This document shows, one piece after another, positions 5,625 to 9,284 of a stretch of DNA of 9,284 nt (position 1 is its first letter; each line of letters starts with the position of its first letter). The notes under the pieces were generated by a model. That model worked only from the letters and a program-made list of their open reading frames with translations, made no database searches and was not told the DNA's origin. The stretch spans positions 1 to 9,284 of the forward strand of contig CALCRD010000544.1 in assembly GCA_937894355.1 (NCBI GenBank). The letters are read 5' to 3'. The stretch is from an uncultured Bacillus sp. (GTDB lineage: Bacteria; Bacillota; Bacilli; Bacillales; Cytobacillaceae). The position numbers and the translations under genes are program-made.

Positions 5625-7595
5625 CAGGATCTTTCTAACAGTAGTTGGACTGTATGTTTCAAAAATCTGCTCAAAGTTTGTAGCTACACTATCACTTGCC
5701 ATGCTACTGTCACGAAATACTGCATAATAAGGCTGTTTTTTGGCAATTTCAGTTATGACTTTACTTGTTACATTACGGTCAAAACAAGCCATTAGATAAC
5801 CTTCCGCAACATTGAAAACCTTTTTATTACCGATTTCTATTTCTTCAATTTTACTAGACAAAATTACACCTAAATTGAGCATAACTTGGAAAAGCAAATC
5901 CTGAGGGGTACGATCAGGTTTAATATTATCCTCAAAATCACTTAACATATCTTGAAAATACTCATCTGGTTTGTAATAAACGTCCTGCATGTTAGTAGAG
6001 TCCACCCTTAAAACACGAAATCCAATGTCTAATTTTCCGGCAAGCTCTGGGATTTGTTCAATTATTTTTTTACCTGCACGGCGGATACGCTCTTTGCCGA
6101 TTTCACAAATATTTTTGTAGCCAGCCTTAAAGGCTTCAGATTTTTCATGCGTTTCCCCTGGTAGCTGAACCATAATAAATTGGCGATTTCCACCGTCCTC
6201 AGCATTTAACTGCATCACAGCATGTGCGGTTGTTGCCGAGCCGGAAAAAAAATCAAGGATAATGTCACTATCTTCAAAGTACAACATTGAAGCCAAACGA
6301 TTAACGATATATTTCGGTTTTGGAAAATCGAAAATCTCCGAATTGCTAAATAAATTTTTTATTTCAACCTTGGCGTTTTGATAGTTTGTTTCTTTTTCAG
6401 TCCAAATGGTTTTTACTTTTGCTGTTTTTTCTGTACCATCTTGATTCTCTAGATAATCTTTTCTAAAAATATCCCAAGCATTATCTTCCCCTAGTCTATT
6501 AACTTTTTTTCCTATTACCATACCTTTTTCATTCATTACTTTTTCTTTTCCCCAAGTCCATCTACTTAACTCCCCAGTGGGTCTTTTGGGAATAACCTCG
6601 ATTGAAAATTCATTACTTGGCACTAAAGATACTTCACCATTTTGCGGATTCACAAAAAGTGGATAGTGCATTTTTGGTCTGTCTTCTTTTTTCCAAGCTC
6701 CTCCACGTTGCCGTAATCCTAAAAGTCGATACCTCCTGCTATCTTCGCCTACTTCAGAATATTCTGCGGTGTTATCCTCCGATTTTGAAATCCCTTTTAA
6801 TTGTAAAATTGAGCTATTTTTAGCGAACATAAGGATATACTCGTGGACATTTGATAAATGTTTACTTGCTTGCGAGCCTCGTGGATTACTTTGAATGGTC
6901 ATTAACCCTATTTCATTTTTCTCACCAAATACCTCATTACAAATCTTTTTTAAATTTTCAACTTCATTATCATCAATTGATATAAAAATAACCCCATCGT
7001 CACTTAATAAATCCTTTGCCAGCTTTAGCCGTGGATAAATCAAATTCAACCAATCTGTGTGAAACCGGCCATTACTTTCGGTGTTCTGCACCAACCTATT
7101 ACCTTCCTCATCAAACTGTCCACTATTCGCTAAATAATCGCCCGTACTTTGGGAGAAATTGTCCTCATACACAAAATCTTTTCCAGTATTATATGGAGGA
7201 TCGATGTAAATCATTTTCACCTTGCCCAAATAGGTTTCTTGCAATAACTTGAGAGCGTCCAAATTGTCACCCTCTATGTACAAATTTTCGGTACTGTCAA
7301 AATCGACACTTTCCTCTTTGATAGGACGAAGAGTTTTAGCAATTGGGGAATTTGCTAATAGAATGGACTTTTTCTTATCAGGCCAGGTAAATTGATAGCG
7401 TTCATCAGGACCTTCAACCAAACCCTCGGAAATTTCCTGACGAAGCACATCAAAATCAATCGCATACTGGATGATCGCAGAACCATCATCTCGATAGCCT
7501 TTAATGACCTCGGTCAATGTATTCGGGAAAAGATCTGCAATTTTTTTGATATTTTCCTCCATTTTATTCACAGAGTGCATTTTCAGCTTGTCCAT
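5622..7595 (-). CDS. mod: Type III DNA methyltransferase, Mod subunit (adenine-N6)
   Basis: A 657-aa site-specific DNA methyltransferase that recognises the target and methylates adenine using S-adenosylmethionine; it acts alone as methylase and with Res as a restriction complex. The catalytic motif IV, IDPPYNTG (DPPY 132-135), precedes the cofactor motif I, LDFFSGSATT (447-456), and KPKYIVNRL (426-434) lies just before motif I. This IV-before-I order defines the beta class used by type III Mod proteins. The variable region between them, about 230-420, is the likely target-recognition domain, so the sequence specificity cannot be predicted. The length matches EcoP15I-like Mod proteins and the frame is intact. 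ATG at 7595 is chosen because AAGGAG lies 6 bp upstream. It is the first gene of the mod-res operon. Motif I is encoded across a run of eight T (plus-strand A run 6245-6252), a potential slippage point. Confidence 0.95.
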   Translation of the reverse strand: MDKLKMHSVNKMEENIKKIADLFPNTLTEVIKGYRDDGSAIIQYAIDFDVLRQEISEGLVEGPDERYQFTWPDKKKSILLANSPIAKTLRPIKEESVDFDSTENLYIEGDNLDALKLLQETYLGKVKMIYIDPPYNTGKDFVYEDNFSQSTGDYLANSGQFDEEGNRLVQNTESNGRFHTDWLNLIYPRLKLAKDLLSDDGVIFISIDDNEVENLKKICNEVFGEKNEIGLMTIQSNPRGSQASKHLSNVHEYILMFAKNSSILQLKGISKSEDNTAEYSEVGEDSRRYRLLGLRQRGGAWKKEDRPKMHYPLFVNPQNGEVSLVPSNEFSIEVIPKRPTGELSRWTWGKEKVMNEKGMVIGKKVNRLGEDNAWDIFRKDYLENQDGTEKTAKVKTIWTEKETNYQNAKVEIKNLFSNSEIFDFPKPKYIVNRLASMLYFEDSDIILDFFSGSATTAHAVMQLNAEDGGNRQFIMVQLPGETHEKSEAFKAGYKNICEIGKERIRRAGKKIIEQIPELAGKLDIGFRVLRVDSTNMQDVYYKPDEYFQDMLSDFEDNIKPDRTPQDLLFQVMLNLGVILSSKIEEIEIGNKKVFNVAEGYLMACFDRNVTSKVITEIAKKQPYYAVFRDSSMASDSVATNFEQIFETYSPTTVRKIL

Positions 7596-7744
7596 ATTAT
7601 TCTCCTTTTTCTTCAGCTAATTTTTTCTGCAAACCCTGATGCTTAGTAAATCACTTTTTACTATCTCCTAAAACTACTTATGTAAAACTTATCAAAATCT
7701 CTATTTTTTTAATAAAAACTTAAGGTGCGTTTGCAATTGAATAT

Positions 7745-7753
7745 ATTATACCA
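7745..7753 (-). promoter_or_regulatory. mod: Candidate extended -10 promoter of mod-res
   Basis: TGGTATAAT on the minus strand matches the extended -10 form TGnTATAAT. There is no good -35 box at 16-18 bp, which extended -10 promoters can tolerate. Transcription would start near 7738 and leave a leader of about 140 bases before the mod ATG. A perfect 12-bp palindrome covers the -35 position. Confidence 0.5.
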
Positions 7754-7762
7754 AGATAACAA

Positions 7763-7774
7763 AAAACTAGTTTT
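7763..7774. promoter_or_regulatory. Perfect palindrome AAAACTAGTTTT at the -35 position of the mod promoter
   Basis: A 12-bp perfect inverted repeat, centred between 7768 and 7769, lies where the -35 element of the candidate mod promoter would be. It could be an operator for an unlinked regulator. In AT-rich DNA a palindrome this short can also arise by chance. Confidence 0.3.
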
Positions 7775-7800
7775 AGATTATAACTGATCGAGGTTAAAAA

Positions 7801-7982
7801 AAGGAAATTGCAACTTCGGAGTACATTGAATTATCTGACATACGTGAGATTATTAATTTTAAAGGTGGTGTTTACCAAAGGTAAAATCACAAGTAGAAAA
7901 GCCTGGGATAAAAGCAATCATCGCACCCAAGTCTCGAACAAGGGCTCGATACAGTGAGTGAAATCGTCGGTTGTTTGAATAA
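7801..7982. pseudogene. Possible decayed coding segment, unassigned
   Basis: This stretch is clearly richer in GC (about half G+C at 7900-7970) than its surroundings. Plus-strand fragments read KEIATSEYIELSDIREIIN up to a TAA at 7882-7884, and then, one base shifted, LPKVKSQVEKPGIKAIIAPK up to a TGA at 7959-7961. On the minus strand a 43-codon open stretch (7859-7990) contains SLYRALVRDLGAMIAFIPGF. None has a convincing start with a ribosome binding site, and I recognise no family. It may be the remnant of a gene or insertion element, or a dispersed repeat; plain intergenic DNA is also possible. Confidence 0.25.
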
Positions 7983-8426
7983 TCAGTGAATTAAGAATTG
8001 TATCCTGTTTAATGAGTTAATAATTATGTATAAAGGAATCAATACAGTAAAAACAATATTACTTTCCAAGATTGCTCTCCAAAATTTCATTCCCTTTCGT
8101 AATTTATAAATAATTAGATATATAGATATGCTAAACATTGAAAAAAGAAGCCATAAGAATTCTTTCTGTCTTTTTACTTCATTACCAATTTCATTAATCT
8201 TCCATTCTTCCTTTTTAGAAAATGAAATTGTTGAAACACCTTCTTCAACTCCAAATAAATTATATGACATTATGGATACGCTATCTTTTTGTTTTGATAC
8301 AAGGTCGAACCCACTAGGCAAAAATGAAGCTTTATAAACTAAAAGATATGTGCAACTGATCACTAAAAGAAAAAATAATAAGAAGGCTGTAAAATTTTTA
8401 ACCTTTATTGCTTTAGAAACTTTCAT
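7983..8426 (-). CDS. Hypothetical membrane protein with three hydrophobic segments
   Basis: A 147-aa protein that I do not recognise. It has a positively charged N-terminus (MKVSKAIKVK), a hydrophobic segment at about 11-31, a polar domain at about 32-88 with many Lys and Glu, and two more membrane segments at about 90-108 and 121-139 separated by a basic loop (KLRKGMKFW). The polar domain would face the outside if the first segment is a signal anchor. VISC at 22-25 fits a lipoprotein lipobox, so processing to a lipoprotein with two further membrane helices is a possibility. The ATG at 8426 follows a purine-rich stretch GAGGGAGAGAG some 7-11 bp upstream, an acceptable but not ideal ribosome binding site. 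It is transcribed away from the neighbouring exported-protein gene and towards mod, 387 bp upstream of it. No function can be given. Confidence 0.7.
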   Translation of the reverse strand: MKVSKAIKVKNFTAFLLFFLLVISCTYLLVYKASFLPSGFDLVSKQKDSVSIMSYNLFGVEEGVSTISFSKKEEWKINEIGNEVKRQKEFLWLLFSMFSISIYLIIYKLRKGMKFWRAILESNIVFTVLIPLYIIINSLNRIQFLIH

Positions 8427-8533
8427 GTATTGTCTCTCTCCCTCTTAAAACTATCTCCATATTACCATAAAAATCCTAATCAGTGATTTATGTATTCTGC
8501 CAGTTTCGTTATAAATGATTAAAAAAACAACAA

Positions 8534-8563
8534 TTAACATGGATTAAGAACGCATTTTCTAAT
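8534..8563 (+). promoter_or_regulatory. Candidate promoter of the exported-protein gene
   Basis: TTAACA (8534-8539) and TCTAAT (8558-8563), each one base from consensus, are separated by 18 bp and lie about 70 bp before the ATG at 8632, in the divergent intergenic region. A plausible but unremarkable sigma-A match. Confidence 0.38.
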
Positions 8564-8631
8564 GGTAGCCAAAATGGATATTTATCTTTCTAACGGGAAA
8601 AATACACCTAAAATTGATTTGGGGGATTTCG

Positions 8632-9201
8632 ATGGATAAAACTATTTATCTTTCCTTGTTATTTACTTTTTGTCTAATAATTACGGTGAATGTCGAGGAT
8701 GTATATGCAAATTCAAATGATAAGCCCCAACCTTATGAACAAATTTACCCTGAAATCGGCTATAAAACTGTCCCTGAAGCGGTAAACGAAGTTGAACTGC
8801 ATTTCAAACAACAATTGAAACTACCGCTAAGAGTTCCGCCTATTGAATTCACACACCATTTTGGAAGATTTAGTGATTTAGAAGGTAGCATGAACGACAC
8901 ATTTGAAGTTGAATTTATTAGTGATCAATCTCCTCAAAATCATTACAAAATTGATGTGCGACCTGTTAAACATAAAATCCCGCTACAAGATAAATATGTT
9001 ATAGGGGTTTATAAGTTGAAAAATGAAATCGAAGCCAGCTATATGAAAATTTCAGGCTTTCATGTATTAGTTTTCGAAAGGGACAATTGGCAATATATGC
9101 TTGGCATTGATAGTAGGGTTTCTGCCAAAGTGACCCCTGAAGTACTAGTTAAAATAGCTAATTCTATAGATTATCCTTCACCACAAGAAAACTCTTTTTG
9201 A
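8632..9201 (+). CDS. Exported protein of unknown function, DUF4367-like C-terminus
   Basis: A 189-aa protein with a typical signal peptide (residues 1-26: MDK, a hydrophobic core, then VYA before NS), suggesting cleavage by signal peptidase I and release to the outside or the cell wall; there is no lipobox. The mature part contains YKTVPEAVNEVELHF (44-58), KLPLRVPPIEF (63-73) and, near the end, the hydrophobic strands of FHVLVFERDNWQYMLGID followed by TPEVLVKIANSI. The closing pattern of a W-x-Y strand and a (T/S)-x-E-x-L-x-K-I-A-x-S-I helix recalls the DUF4367 domains found in Bacillus exported proteins; the similarity is from memory and not secure. The ATG at 8632 is preferred, with GGGGGA 5 bp upstream. 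An in-frame TTG at 8614 precedes that site. The gene stands alone, with its own likely promoter and terminator. Confidence 0.75.
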   Translation: MDKTIYLSLLFTFCLIITVNVEDVYANSNDKPQPYEQIYPEIGYKTVPEAVNEVELHFKQQLKLPLRVPPIEFTHHFGRFSDLEGSMNDTFEVEFISDQSPQNHYKIDVRPVKHKIPLQDKYVIGVYKLKNEIEASYMKISGFHVLVFERDNWQYMLGIDSRVSAKVTPEVLVKIANSIDYPSPQENSF

Positions 9202-9211
9202 AAGTTCATAA

Positions 9212-9233
9212 GGGCGGTTCTTCCGCCCATTTT
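9212..9233 (+). terminator. Probable terminator after the exported-protein gene
   Basis: A GC-rich perfect stem GGGCGG/CCGCCC (9212-9217 with 9223-9228) closes a 5-base loop and is followed by ATTTT. It begins 11 bp after the stop codon. The T-run is short, so efficiency may be modest. Confidence 0.6.
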
Positions 9234-9284
9234 GGAAATATTACCCTTACCCACTGTCCTCCATTTATGAAAGTGATATTTATC

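Larger units (their letters stand above)
7596..7982. other. Intergenic region upstream of mod, no intact gene
   Basis: These 387 bp separate mod from the next minus-strand gene. The part near mod (7596-7800) is very AT-rich and holds a candidate promoter and a palindrome (listed separately). A minus-strand open tail of about 17 codons (KHQGLQKKLAEEKGE, then TAA at 7600-7598) ends 2 bp before the mod ATG but has no start. The part at about 7800-7982 is less AT-rich and carries several short open fragments (see the entry at 7801-7982). I see no tRNA, riboswitch or transposase signature here. Confidence 0.6.

Noticed and set aside
5609..5674. Upstream extension of res from a TTG at 5674
   Set aside because: No ribosome binding site there and it overlaps mod by more than 50 bp; the TTG at 5608 has an excellent Shine-Dalgarno and gives the expected family N-terminus.
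7392..7646. Plus-strand open frame of 84 codons across the mod start
   Set aside because: It is antisense to the conserved mod N-terminus and its leader, with no ribosome binding site or family likeness.
8128..8337. Plus-strand open frame of 69 codons inside the hypothetical membrane gene
   Set aside because: It is antisense to a minus-strand frame with coherent membrane topology and has no ribosome binding site.

Overview
The window looks like a chromosomal segment of a low-GC Gram-positive bacterium, most likely a Bacillaceae member. The reasons are the AT-rich base composition, strong AGGAGG-type ribosome binding sites, use of TTG as a start codon, sigma-A type promoters (TTGACT/TATAAT), and small membrane and exported proteins of a Bacillus-like kind. 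The species cannot be fixed from the sequence.

Left part (1-2000): a two-gene minus-strand operon. An acyl-CoA dehydrogenase of the long-chain/isovaleryl type is transcribed first, followed 18 bp later by a TetR-family regulator. A near-consensus promoter lies about 70 bp upstream of the dehydrogenase start. Directly upstream of its -35 box is a cluster of three alternating TTGAACA half-sites, a good candidate for the operator of the linked TetR protein. The pair resembles a fatty-acid (acyl-CoA) responsive catabolic operon.

Middle (2000-2500): a small two-helix membrane protein gene on the plus strand, bracketed by two nearly identical copies (49 of 52 bases) of a long REP-like palindrome. 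The second copy fills the gap between this gene's stop codon and the stop codon of the convergent restriction gene, so it may act as a shared terminator.

Core (2498-7595): a complete type III restriction-modification system on the minus strand, mod (adenine methyltransferase, DPPY and FxG motifs in beta-class order) followed by res (helicase motifs plus a C-terminal PD-ExK nuclease). The res start is a TTG behind a near-perfect Shine-Dalgarno sequence that overlaps the mod stop codon, so translation is probably coupled. A candidate extended -10 promoter for mod lies about 150 bp upstream of its start, next to a perfect 12-bp palindrome.

Right part (7596-9284): a 387-bp stretch without a recognisable intact gene, part of which (about 7800-7982) is richer in GC and has open fragments in several frames that look like decayed coding sequence; then a minus-strand hypothetical membrane protein, a divergent intergenic region, and a plus-strand exported protein with a terminator-like hairpin after it.

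The restriction-modification operon is the clearest acquired or accessory element. I found no CRISPR array, tRNA, rRNA or intact transposase. No wholly new system is evident. The most original signals are the paired palindromes, the triple half-site operator, and the 8-base homopolymers placed at functionally critical points of mod and res.
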